Shown here: piece by piece, positions 1 to 8,900 of the stretch | Layout of the letters: the number at the start of each line of letters is the position of its first letter | Position numbering within the stretch: the first letter of the stretch is position 1 | NCBI RefSeq assembly: GCF_003711225.1 | Contig: NZ_CP031030.1 | Span: 744,001-808,000 of the forward strand | DNA length: 64,000 bases | Direction of reading: 5' to 3' | From: Runella sp. SP2 | GTDB taxonomy: Bacteria; Bacteroidota; Bacteroidia; Cytophagales; Spirosomataceae | Translations under genes and position numbers: made by a program | The notes under the pieces: model-generated | Database searches by the model: none | Seen by the model: the letters and a program-made list of their open reading frames with translations, nothing else | Told to the model about the DNA's origin: nothing

Positions 1-39
1 TCACTTTCGGGAAGTTTAAAGTATGATTTTTACAAAAAA

Positions 40-768
40 TTACTTTCTTTTTCGATGTACTTGCCCTTGTGTGAGCCAAAGAAATAACGCAGCGACACTT
101 ACCAAATAAATCACGTTGCGGGAGTCAACCAAGCCACGCCCCAAATCAGCGTATTGTTGGTCGAGCGAAATCCACGAAATGGGATACGACAAAGAACCCC
201 AAAAATCAAGTTTGGCCACGGCACCTATGCCCGCAAAAAGTAAAAAACTGACAAAAACACCAAGTACAAAAGCAACGATTTGGTTGTCGCTCAACGATGA
301 AGTCCATAAACCAACGGCGACGAAAACCGCGCCCAACAGCAACAACCCAATGTAAGAACCAAATACTGCCCCAGCGTCAATATTGCCTACAGGATTGCCC
401 AGTTGATACACCGTGAAATAATACAAAAGGGTAGGAGCAAGGGTGAGAATGATTAATACCCAATCCGCTAAAAACTTGCCAAGTACTAAGTTCCAGTCGC
501 TCAGGGGCTTAGTGAGTAATAATTCAATCGTCCCGTTGCGAAATTCTTCGGCCAACGACCGCATCGTAACGGCAGGGACAAGAAAAAGTAACACAAAGGG
601 GGTGAGGCTGAAAAAAGAACTCAAATCGGCATAACCGTAGTTCAGAATATTAGTATCAGGAAACACCCACATCAACAACCCTACGGCAGTTAAAAATACT
701 GCCATGACGATATAGGCCGTAAGCGAGCTAAAGAAGGCGTTGATTTCTTTCTGGAAAATGGCAAACAT
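40..768 (-). CDS. gldF: GldF-like ABC transporter permease (gliding motility)
   Basis: A 242-aa integral membrane protein with about six hydrophobic segments (near residues 17-38, 54-75, 100-122, 132-157, 164-187 and 216-235) and a basic C-terminal tail. The segment EEFRNGTIELLLTKPLSDW after the second membrane span is the characteristic cytoplasmic loop of ABC-2 type permeases of the GldF/NosY kind. In gliding Bacteroidota GldF works with the ATPase GldA and with GldG at the inner membrane, although their exact substrate is unsettled. It is the last gene of the minus-strand run recJ-lptB-DUF4199-gldF, 49 nt after the DUF4199 gene. A gldG partner would be expected just beyond the left edge of the window; only 39 bases remain there and no start is visible. 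The GldF name rests on length, topology and taxon; a generic ABC-2 permease is the alternative. Confidence 0.8.
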   Translation of the reverse strand: MFAIFQKEINAFFSSLTAYIVMAVFLTAVGLLMWVFPDTNILNYGYADLSSFFSLTPFVLLFLVPAVTMRSLAEEFRNGTIELLLTKPLSDWNLVLGKFLADWVLIILTLAPTLLYYFTVYQLGNPVGNIDAGAVFGSYIGLLLLGAVFVAVGLWTSSLSDNQIVAFVLGVFVSFLLFAGIGAVAKLDFWGSLSYPISWISLDQQYADLGRGLVDSRNVIYLVSVAALFLWLTQGQVHRKRK

Positions 769-817
769 TTTTAACTAATTACGAATTTGGAATGAAGAAT
801 TACGAATCGAGGTCTTT

Positions 818-1336
818 TTATTCAAAATCAAAGGGTTTATCTTTTTTCATAATTGCTGAAACAATCAATGAAATGATAAATCCTATAAGAATGGCCATAA
901 AAATACCAAGCGCGAAAGTAATGCCAGGCGTTGAAAATTTGGCACTCATTTCTATCGCAGCGTCGATTTGGGCATCATCCATACCACGGTTTTCTAGGTC
1001 TTCTCTGGTTTTATCCAGAATTTGTTGGCGTAAAGTAGGATCCACAAATTCGTTGTAAATATAGTTGTAAACACCTGCCAAGAAACCACCAATACCCGAC
1101 AGTAACGTGCCGATGCCAAGACCTTGGCCATAAGACATAAAACCACCATTTTGGGCGCGAAACTCTTTCATGCCCATGACCATCGCAAGAATTGGGATGA
1201 TAATTCCCATCCAAGCAAGGCCAGGGTTGGTTACTTGTCCAGTTACATAAATAAGGGTACTAAAAATCATTGAACCAATTCCTGAAATGGCACCCCATTT
1301 TAAGGCGGCGCGGGCTGTAGTAGGTTGTTGTTCCAT
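818..1336 (-). CDS. DUF4199 family membrane protein
   Basis: A 172-aa protein with four hydrophobic segments (about residues 12-32, 40-56, 74-93 and 138-164), short basic ends and a charged loop around residues 100-130 containing RQQILDKTREDLENRG. This layout, including the glycine-rich second half of the first membrane pair, matches the DUF4199 family, which is common in Bacteroidota and has no known biochemical function. It lies 23 nt after lptB and 49 nt before gldF on the same strand, so it is probably co-transcribed with them. Only the family assignment is offered; no role can be deduced from the sequence. Confidence 0.8.
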   Translation of the reverse strand: MEQQPTTARAALKWGAISGIGSMIFSTLIYVTGQVTNPGLAWMGIIIPILAMVMGMKEFRAQNGGFMSYGQGLGIGTLLSGIGGFLAGVYNYIYNEFVDPTLRQQILDKTREDLENRGMDDAQIDAAIEMSAKFSTPGITFALGIFMAILIGFIISLIVSAIMKKDKPFDFE

Positions 1337-1359
1337 AAAGTAGCTTAGTTTAGTGATAA

Positions 1360-2097
1360 TTAATCTTGAAGTTTGCGTTTCAATTCAAAGCTTTGTCCTA
1401 AATACAAACGACGCACTTGTGGGTCGGCGGCAAGTTCTTCGGGAGTTCCCTGTTTTAAGATTTTACCTTCAAACAACAAATACGCACGGTCGGTGATGGA
1501 GAGGGTTTCGGATACGTTGTGGTCGGTGATAAGAATACCGATATTTTTGAATTTTAATTTTGAGACAATGGTCTGAATGTCTTCGACGGCAATGGGGTCA
1601 ACGCCAGCGAATGGTTCATCGAGCAAAATAAACTTAGGGTCAACGGCCAGACAACGCGCAATTTCCGTCCGCCGCCGTTCACCACCCGACAGTACCATCC
1701 CTTTGTTTTTGCGGACGTGCGTAAGGCTAAACTCCTCTAATAATTCTTCACATTTGGCTTTTTGTTCGGATTTGCTCAGGTCTGTCATCTCAAGGACGGC
1801 GATGATGTTTTCTTCGACGGTCAGGGTCCTAAACACAGAAGCTTCTTGCGCCAAATAGCCAATGCCCAAACGCGCACGTTTGTACATGGGCAAATCGGTG
1901 ATTTCTTTATCGTCGATATACACATGGCCGCTGTTGGGTTTGACAAGCCCCGTTGCCATGTAAAACGATGTCGTTTTACCTGCGCCGTTTGGCCCCAACA
2001 ATCCAACAATTTCACCTTGCCCAACTTGGTAACTGACGTTGTTGTTAACAAGGCGTGAACCGTATTTTTTTATCAAATTTTCTGTTCTGAGAATCAT
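1360..2097 (-). CDS. lptB: LPS export ABC transporter ATP-binding protein LptB
   Basis: A 245-aa ATPase that powers extraction of lipopolysaccharide from the inner membrane as part of LptB2FG. Walker A is GPNGAGKT at residues 35-42, the signature LSGGE at 136-140 and Walker B ILLDEP at 157-162; the segments [13 protein letters not shown] and [12 protein letters not shown] are typical of LptB rather than of other ABC ATPases, and the length equals the family norm. The reading frame is open 8 codons further upstream (to 2121), but the start at 2097 gives the N-terminus usual for the family (MILRTENL) and avoids overlapping recJ; it leaves a 10-nt gap after the recJ stop. The next genes, DUF4199 and gldF, follow closely on the same strand. 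Confidence 0.93.
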   Translation of the reverse strand: MILRTENLIKKYGSRLVNNNVSYQVGQGEIVGLLGPNGAGKTTSFYMATGLVKPNSGHVYIDDKEITDLPMYKRARLGIGYLAQEASVFRTLTVEENIIAVLEMTDLSKSEQKAKCEELLEEFSLTHVRKNKGMVLSGGERRRTEIARCLAVDPKFILLDEPFAGVDPIAVEDIQTIVSKLKFKNIGILITDHNVSETLSITDRAYLLFEGKILKQGTPEELAADPQVRRLYLGQSFELKRKLQD

Positions 2098-2107
2098 AAT
2101 TTTCTGT

Positions 2108-3844
2108 TCAACCTTCTTCAAATCGTATGTCTTTCAAATACAACTGTAACGTCGTCTTATCGCGAAACGTATTTTCTTCGATGGTATAAGCGATTGAAAA
2201 TGGCTTGCCCGACATAAGTTTTGGGTAAAAATCGACCATGCCAAAGCCAATCGCGGTGTATTTGGTGGGGCCTTGGGGGCTGGGCTGAAACACTTCCAAT
2301 TTTAAGTGCTTTTCTTTCATCAACGTCGGATTTCCGCTCATCCTCACTTGGTGACTCGCAAATACGGGCGTCATGTTTTCAGGGCCAAAAGGAGCCATCT
2401 GCTTGACGATGCTGTAAAATTTGGGTGTAATGGCGTTGAGATCCAAATCCATATCAATCTCAATCAACGGTGTAAGTTGCTCTGGCCGAATACGTTCAGT
2501 TACAATGTTATTGAACTTTTTGCGAAAAGCATCAACGTTCTCAACGGGCAATGAAAGCCCGGCGGCAAAGGTATGTCCCCCAAATTGTTCCAATAAATCG
2601 GAGCAGGCTTCGATGGCTTCATACACATCAAATCCTGGGACGGAGCGTGCCGAACCCGCCGCTTTGCCGTGTGAATTGGTCAGGATAACCGTTGGGCGGA
2701 AAAAATGTTCAATGCAGCGACTCGCCACAATTCCCACAACGCCTTTATGCCAATCTTCCTTATAAAGCACCGTACTGTTGGCCGACAGCATCCATTCGTC
2801 TTCACGAATCATGTTCAAGGCTTCGTCGGTAATACTGGTGTCAAAATTTCGGCGGTCGCTGTTGTGCTGATTAATTTCTTGGGCAAATGCCTCGGCTTCT
2901 GTTTTGTCTTTTGACAAAAGAAGTCGAACCGCCTCTTTGGCGTGCGCAATCCGCCCAGCGGCATTGATTCGTGGCGCCAGTCCGAAAACCACACTGTTGA
3001 TGTCGAGTTCGTTGCGCAGTCCTGCCAGCGCCACGAGCGCATTGATGCCCGGGCGTTTGTGTTTATTAAGTTCTTTGAGGCCAAAAAAGGCCAACGCACG
3101 GTTTTCGCCCGTAATATGCACAATATCAGCGGCAATGCTGACGACCAATAAATCAAGCTGTTGATACAAGACCTCTTCATCACCCATTCCTTGTTCGCAA
3201 AGGGCTTGTAGGAGTTTAAACCCGACGCCGCAACCCGTCAACTCTTTATAAGGATAAGGGCAATCATCGCGTTTGGGGTCAAGAACGGCCACCGCAGGAG
3301 GAAGGTGCTGGTCGGGACGGTGGTGGTCACAAATGATAAAGTCGATGCCTCTACGTTGGGCTTCGGCTACTTTATCGGCCGATTTGATGCCACAGTCGAG
3401 GGTCACAATGAGCTTAACCCCTTGTTCTTCGGCATAATCGATTCCTTGCCACGAAACCCCATAGCCCTCAGTGTAACGGTCGGGAATGTAATATTCGAGC
3501 TGTGTGTAGTATTTTTTGAGAAAACCATAGAAGAGCGCCACCGATGTCGTGCCATCCACGTCGTAATCTCCATAAATGATGATTTTTTCGTTGTTTTCAA
3601 AAGCACGTAATAGTCTCGCCACGGCTTTGTCCATGTCCTTCATTAAGAAAGGGTTATGGAGATGAGCGAGCGAAGGTCTAAAAAAGTTTTTGGCCTCATC
3701 AAAAGTCCTAATCCCACGTTGCACAAGGAGTTGTCCCAAAAATGGATTGACATTGATGGATTTGGCAAGGGCTTCCGCTTGGATTTGTTGCGATTCTGAA
3801 AGTGTTGTTCGGAATGTCCAACGTTTGGTATTCATAGCTTGCAA
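2108..3844 (-). CDS. recJ: Single-stranded-DNA-specific exonuclease RecJ
   Basis: A 578-aa DHH-family 5'-3' exonuclease that degrades single-stranded DNA during recombination and repair. Metal-binding motifs are visible in order: DYDVDG at residues 93-98, VTLDCG around Asp150, and DHH at 173-175; a DHHA1-type domain follows with the glycine-rich [10 protein letters not shown]. The C-terminal part (about 450-578) fits the OB-type domain of bacterial RecJ. An alternative ATG lies three codons downstream (3835). It is the first gene of the minus-strand operon leading into lptB. I see no perfect TAnnTTTG box before it; TTACTTTGC at about 3844-3852 on its strand is an imperfect candidate. Confidence 0.95.
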   Translation of the reverse strand: MQAMNTKRWTFRTTLSESQQIQAEALAKSINVNPFLGQLLVQRGIRTFDEAKNFFRPSLAHLHNPFLMKDMDKAVARLLRAFENNEKIIIYGDYDVDGTTSVALFYGFLKKYYTQLEYYIPDRYTEGYGVSWQGIDYAEEQGVKLIVTLDCGIKSADKVAEAQRRGIDFIICDHHRPDQHLPPAVAVLDPKRDDCPYPYKELTGCGVGFKLLQALCEQGMGDEEVLYQQLDLLVVSIAADIVHITGENRALAFFGLKELNKHKRPGINALVALAGLRNELDINSVVFGLAPRINAAGRIAHAKEAVRLLLSKDKTEAEAFAQEINQHNSDRRNFDTSITDEALNMIREDEWMLSANSTVLYKEDWHKGVVGIVASRCIEHFFRPTVILTNSHGKAAGSARSVPGFDVYEAIEACSDLLEQFGGHTFAAGLSLPVENVDAFRKKFNNIVTERIRPEQLTPLIEIDMDLDLNAITPKFYSIVKQMAPFGPENMTPVFASHQVRMSGNPTLMKEKHLKLEVFQPSPQGPTKYTAIGFGMVDFYPKLMSGKPFSIAYTIEENTFRDKTTLQLYLKDIRFEEG

Positions 3845-3921
3845 AGTAACGAAAATATAGTCAATTCCGTTTAGATACCCCAGAATCTATTCCGAGTTCT
3901 TTAGATATTTTTAACATTCCC

Positions 3922-3953
3922 TTGCCAAAATAGGCTAGGGTTTTTACATTTGC
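3922..3953 (+). promoter_or_regulatory. Bacteroidota-type promoter (TTG-N20-TACATTTG)
   Basis: The -33 element TTG is at 3922-3924 and the -7 element TACATTTG at 3945-3952, 20 nt apart, matching the TTG-N17-23-TAnnTTTG consensus of the Bacteroidota primary sigma factor. Transcription would begin about 7 nt later, at or next to the ATG at 3960. It probably drives the saccharopine-reductase-like gene starting at 4105. Confidence 0.75.
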
Positions 3954-3959
3954 TTTACG

Positions 3960-4031
3960 ATGAATCCTGACCTCAAAAAATACCTCGCTCGACTTGCCTA
4001 CTTGCGTAGCGCTTGTTCATTTGTTCCATAA
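3960..4031 (+). CDS. Possible leaderless 23-aa upstream ORF
   Basis: An ATG lies exactly 7 nt after the G of the TACATTTG promoter element, so the transcript should start at or right beside the start codon. The frame runs 23 codons (beginning MNPDLKKY, ending SACSFVP) to a TAA. The peptide is basic with one Cys. It precedes the 4105 gene by about 75 nt on the same transcript. I do not recognise the peptide; a leader-peptide or simple 5'-untranslated role is possible. The support is promoter geometry only, and a chance ORF of this length is not unlikely. Confidence 0.35.
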   Translation: MNPDLKKYLARLAYLRSACSFVP

Positions 4032-4104
4032 CGAGCAAGGTTAAAGCCCCTCTGTGGGTGACTCTTTTTCTTCCCAGTTTCATTCCAAAAATCAACAAAC
4101 TACC

Positions 4105-5160
4105 ATGCAAAATGTATTAATCATTGGCTTGGGGAAAGTAGGCTCATTGGTGGCTACTTTGCTCCACAAGCGTTTTAATGTCAAAGGTCTAGATAAGCGT
4201 AAGCCTAGCCGAAGCTTTGCTTTTGAGGTGATTGAAGGCGATGTAACCGACGAAGCCTTCATTGAACGTACCTTGTCGGAGTTTGACGCCGTTGTATCGT
4301 GTATGCCCTACAACCTCAACTTGCCGATTGCGCGGGCTGCCTTTAAAAACGGTATTCATTATTTTGACCTCACCGAAGATGTTCCTACCACAACGGCAAT
4401 CAGAGAAATGGCCCACTCTCACCGTGCTGTGATGGCACCGCAATGTGGATTGGCACCTGGGTTAATTGGAATTGTGGGAGCTGATTTGGCCAAACGTTTT
4501 GAGCGCTTGCGTGATATTGAGCTTCGGGTGGGAGCATTGCCAAGGTACCCAAATGGGTTGCTGGGGTATTCTTTTACGTGGTCGCCTGCGGGGGTCATCA
4601 ACGAATACATCAACGACGCTGAAGTGATTCATAACGGCGAGCGCAAAATGGTGTCGTCGTTGGATGGTATCGAAGTCATTAACATCGAAGGGCAGGAGTT
4701 TGAGTCGTTTAGCACGTCGGGAGGGCTAGGAACCATGTGTGAAACTTACCTTGGGAAAGTCGATACCCTCAACTACAAGACGATTCGCTACCCAGGTCAC
4801 GCCAAGCTGATGCGTTTTATGCTGTACGAACTAATTATGAAAAACAACCGTCAGCAGCTGGAAGAAATCTTGACCGCGGCCAAACCACCCGTCAAAGAAG
4901 ACGTGGTCTATGTATATGCCGTCGTGGAAGGTTGGCAGGCAGAGGGACTTGCGCGCGAAGAGTTTTATCGGGCGTATCATCCCATCGAAATAGATGGTGT
5001 GCATTGGCGGGCTATCTCGTGGACAACGGCGGCTTCGGTGGCGGCAGTGGTAGAGATGGTTGCCGATGGCACATTGCCGCAGCAGGGATTTATCAAACAA
5101 GAAGAGATACCATTTGAAGCTTTTTTAGCAACTACCAATGGTAGCTTTTTTAAAGAGTGA
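4105..5160 (+). CDS. Saccharopine dehydrogenase family oxidoreductase
   Basis: A 351-aa NAD(P)-dependent enzyme of the saccharopine dehydrogenase/reductase type. The N-terminus carries a Rossmann nucleotide-binding loop IIGLGKVG at residues 5-12; HYFDLTEDV and MAPQCGLAPGLIGIVGADL are hallmark blocks of the family's second part, followed by a C-terminal substrate domain. The open frame reaches back to 4054, but the ATG at 4105 places the Rossmann loop at the usual distance from the N-terminus. Family members act on saccharopine in lysine metabolism or on related amino-acid conjugates such as carboxynorspermidine; the sequence alone does not tell which. The gene stands alone behind its own promoter at 3922-3953. 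Confidence 0.83.
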   Translation: MQNVLIIGLGKVGSLVATLLHKRFNVKGLDKRKPSRSFAFEVIEGDVTDEAFIERTLSEFDAVVSCMPYNLNLPIARAAFKNGIHYFDLTEDVPTTTAIREMAHSHRAVMAPQCGLAPGLIGIVGADLAKRFERLRDIELRVGALPRYPNGLLGYSFTWSPAGVINEYINDAEVIHNGERKMVSSLDGIEVINIEGQEFESFSTSGGLGTMCETYLGKVDTLNYKTIRYPGHAKLMRFMLYELIMKNNRQQLEEILTAAKPPVKEDVVYVYAVVEGWQAEGLAREEFYRAYHPIEIDGVHWRAISWTTAASVAAVVEMVADGTLPQQGFIKQEEIPFEAFLATTNGSFFKE

Positions 5161-5271
5161 TAAAGCGTATTTAAAAATATAGTGTCTTATAAGTGACTTT
5201 TAGACAGAGAGTTCCGTATATGATTGTAAAACGTTAATAAAAACCATTTCTAGATTCGAGTTAAAACCCTC

Positions 5272-5826
5272 ATGGCAAAAAAAATAAATCGTCAGACTGC
5301 ACTTCGTGCTTTAGTTGGAGTAGGCGGAACACTCCCCGTCTTGGGGCAAGAGCGTTCCAAAAAAGAGTTAAAAGAGTTTCAAGAAGAGTTTAGCGTGGCT
5401 TGGCGCCGTTCGCTCGACTATTCGTTGACGATTATTGGGCAAATGCCCGAAGAGCATTTGGACTTTCATTATACCCCCGAAGCCATGACTTTTCGTGGGC
5501 AGTTTGTGCACTGTATTGTGTTTACTGCCATGCAATTTGCGGGAAGGTTCGATATTCCCAACCCTTACGACGCCAAAAATGATTGGCAAAAACTATCAAA
5601 AAACCAACTCATCGACGAAATGAAGGGTTTTTACGCGTGGGTTGAAAAGGTAGTTGGCGAACTTCCCGCCGAACGACTTGCTCGTCACGAAGGGTATGCA
5701 GGTGGAAAAATTCAAGCGTGGCGTTTCTTCTACGCCATGGAAAACCATATTATTCACCACCGTGGACAAGCAATTTGTTACTTACGTCTGAAAGGTATTA
5801 CTCCTGAAGGATACGTAGGTTGGTAG
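5272..5826 (+). CDS. DinB-like (YfiT/DinB four-helix) protein
   Basis: A 184-aa protein of the DinB/YfiT four-helix-bundle metalloenzyme superfamily. The putative metal ligands are visible as His80 (in GQFVHCIVF) and a His cluster at residues 159-163 (ENHIIHHRGQ), and the C-terminus CYLRLKGITPEGYVGW is the usual ending for this family. DinB-like proteins include thiol transferases and many members of unknown reaction. The first 25 residues (KKINRQ followed by a moderately hydrophobic ALRALVGVGGTLPVLG) could be a weak export signal, unusual for a DinB protein, or just an N-terminal helix. It lies 111 nt after the saccharopine-reductase-like gene and is followed by an inverted repeat at 5843-5876. 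Confidence 0.8.
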   Translation: MAKKINRQTALRALVGVGGTLPVLGQERSKKELKEFQEEFSVAWRRSLDYSLTIIGQMPEEHLDFHYTPEAMTFRGQFVHCIVFTAMQFAGRFDIPNPYDAKNDWQKLSKNQLIDEMKGFYAWVEKVVGELPAERLARHEGYAGGKIQAWRFFYAMENHIIHHRGQAICYLRLKGITPEGYVGW

Positions 5827-5842
5827 GTGTAATCTTGGTATG

Positions 5843-5876
5843 TTAAACCTAGTAAATTGATTTTTAGTAGGTTTAA
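5843..5876 (+). terminator. Inverted repeat after the DinB-like gene
   Basis: Nine-base arms TTAAACCTA / TAGGTTTAA at 5843-5851 and 5868-5876 can form a stem with a 16-nt AT-rich loop, 17 nt after the stop codon. There is no clear T-run, so termination is only a possibility. Confidence 0.4.
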
Positions 5877-5938
5877 TTATGAGTTTTTAGTATAGTATGT
5901 ATATATGTATAGTATTTTTATTTAACAATTAATTACCC

Positions 5939-8900
5939 ATGAACCAAAGTTTATTAAAGTTTCGCCAAAGAATAAAGCTAACCGTTGCGTTGGTTTTTTA
6001 CGTTCAATTCGTGTTTTCCCAAAACCTAGTGGTTTGGGAATTATCAGGAGCGACGGGGAGTCAAACAAGTAATACCCCTTCAACCCTTACAACTGGGATA
6101 AATTCGGGTCTCTTAAACCGTGGAGCAGGTATCACAGCCGTTACAAATTCGGGGTCTATCAATGCCAATGGCTGGTTTAGTTCTACTGCGCCAACCACAC
6201 TGACCGATGCAATAACCAACAACGATTATTACCAATTTAGCCTCACCATTGCAGACGGTTATAAAGCAAAACTGACGGGGGTTGGGCTTGTACTTCGCTC
6301 ATCGAATACGGGACCAAACAAGGTAACTTTACGAAGTAGTATTGATAATTTTGCGACGGATTTGGGAAGTGCAATAGTGACCACCGACGCTCTTTGGGAA
6401 ACAATCACATTTGCCAACGCGTTGACCAACGTTGAAGGTACGATTACCTTTCGACTATATGGTTATGGTTCGGCAGCTAATGCGGGCTCAAATCCTGGAT
6501 TAACAGGAACGCTACGAATTGGTGCAGGGGCAATTGCGGCTGATAATGATTTGATAATCGTAGGAACGGTTGCCCCAACCGTAAGCCTGGCAGCCAGTAG
6601 CACTTCGGGAAGTGAAGCGGATAAAACTGAAATAACCTTGACGGCAACAACCACCTCTAATGTAGCAGGTGACCAAACGGTGGAAGTAGCTGTTTCGGGA
6701 ACGGGAGTTACAACGGGCGACTACACTTTATCGGCGGCCAAAATAACGATTCTGAATGGTACAAACTCAGGAAGTATCACCTTCAAAGTTGTCGATGACT
6801 TTATTGCAGAAAATACCGAAATAGCCACCCTTACTGCCATCAATCCTTCTTCGGGGATTAGTTTGGGTGAAACTACTTCGCAAATGATTACGATTACTGA
6901 CAATGATGTTTCAGGTATTAATTTGACAGAATCGGGAGGTTCTACGAAGGTAAAAGAGGGGGCAGAAATGGATAGCTATACAATTGTACTCAAAAGTGAA
7001 CCTATGGCGAATGTTACGATTAACATCACTTCGGGAGGACAAACTACTACGAACCCAACCAATGTTGTTTTTACGCCTGCCAACTGGAATGTTGCTCAAA
7101 CAGTGACAGTTACGGCGGTGGACGATGCCCTGATTGAAGGTAATCATACGGAAACAATTATACAGACAACGAGCAGTGAAGATGCAAATTATAACGGAGT
7201 TGTTATGCCATCAATGACGGTGACAATTGCAGACAACGATGAAGCGTTTGATTGTCCAACATTAATTGCTACAAGCAGTAAAAATGTAGAAATATGTTCA
7301 GGTGACAATTCGACGGATATTTCCTTGACTTCTACTCGAAATGATTTGGAGGTAAAACTTGTCTATTTTACCTCGGCTCAGACAGGTACAGCCATGTATT
7401 CGGGAGGTACTTCGCTCGGGAGTTCGTTGACGCCTACGGGGGCAAGTTCTCCCTATCTTCTCAGTTTTAATGACTTGACTTTTCCACTCAACACGACAGG
7501 AGAAGCGATTAACTATTACGTGTATGCCATTCTTGACGTAGCAGATGCCCAATTGACCGAAATGACATGCCGACCTTACCTTTCTTTTGAAGTAACAATC
7601 AAGCCTCTGGTGACAACTTCGGTGGTAATTTCATCAGATGATTCAGACAATAACATCATTGTGGGAACAACTGTAAACTTTACGGCAGTAGCAACCAATG
7701 GAGGCGATGCGCCGAGTTTTCAATGGAAGAAAAACAACCAAAACGTAGGTACCTCTAATTCTACTTATACGGATGCTCAACTGGTAGATGGTGATGTGAT
7801 TAGCTGCGTTTTGACAAGCAATGCCACCTGCCCCGCTTCTACGACGGCGACCAGTAATGAAATAAGCATAAAAGTGACTCCCGCTGAGGTGGAATGTGGA
7901 CTCCCAACGGTTTTTGAAGTAACAGGCGGTGGAAGTTTTTGCGCTGGTGGAGATGGTGTAGAAATAGGGTTAGCTAGTTCTGAAACGGGAGTAAAATACC
8001 AATTAAAAAAAGGAGATGACAATGTAAACGCCCCCATTGAAGGCACGGGAAGTGCAATTTCGTTTGGAAAAATAGCGATTGCAGGAACGTACACCGTTGT
8101 CGCAACGCGCACAATTGAAGCATCCTTGGGCAATTGTAACATTGGTATGGAAGGCAGTGCGGCTATCGCGTTCAATGAGCCCATCAATGCGAGTATTTCG
8201 GGAAACAGTGAAGTTTGTAAAAATTCACCGTCACCATCGGTAACGTTTTCGGCGACGGGTGGAACGAGCCCATATACTTTTGTTTACTCGCTCAATGGAG
8301 AACCAAACCAAACAACCACAACTTCAACGATATCAGTCCCAACAAGCACTACAGGGGTATTTACCTATACGTTGGTAAGTGTGACGGATGCCAATGGTTG
8401 CACTGGAACAGTGAGTAATACAACTGCCAAAATTTCGGTGGTGGGTGCCCCTCGCATAACTCTTTCTGTGCTACAAACGACTGTTAACGAAGGAACTTCT
8501 CAAGTTTTTTGTGATACCGATTCGAATCCTGTGAACCTTTTACAGTTTACGGTTTCGGGTTTGTGCGTTTCGGGTTCGCTTGTTGTTTGGCGTGTGCAAG
8601 TTGGCAATGGCGCTTGGAGCGATTGGTCAGGCACCTCACCAGTTTCCCAATTGTCTAATAACCAACCTTACCGTTACCAAGCCGCGTGTGATATTAATTG
8701 TCCTGCTACATTTACAAGTCCAATGGAGGTTACAATCAACCAGCGTGCTTCTGTTCCTCAAGCGGTTTCTCTAACGGCAGATGGGGTCAACGTTGCGGCT
8801 GGTGAAACCAAGGAAGTGTGTAGCTCGGCCAGCCAAGGGCTATTATTTCATGCCACTTGTGCGGTTGGAGAGGTGATTCTGTACTCAGTTGATGGGGGTG

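Noticed and set aside
2257-2290. GGGGCCTTGGGGGCT resembling the GC-rich palindrome in valS
   Set aside because: It encodes ordinary RecJ residues (SPQGPTKY) and does not form the double stem seen at 55261-55285.
4189-5100. Long open frames opposite the saccharopine-reductase-like gene
   Set aside because: They overlap a well-supported gene entirely, have no recognisable domain and show the composition of antisense frames.
8515-8535. GATTCGAATCC resembling a tRNA T-loop
   Set aside because: It lies in the coding frame of the 1493-aa surface protein and no acceptor stem or anticodon arm can be built around it.
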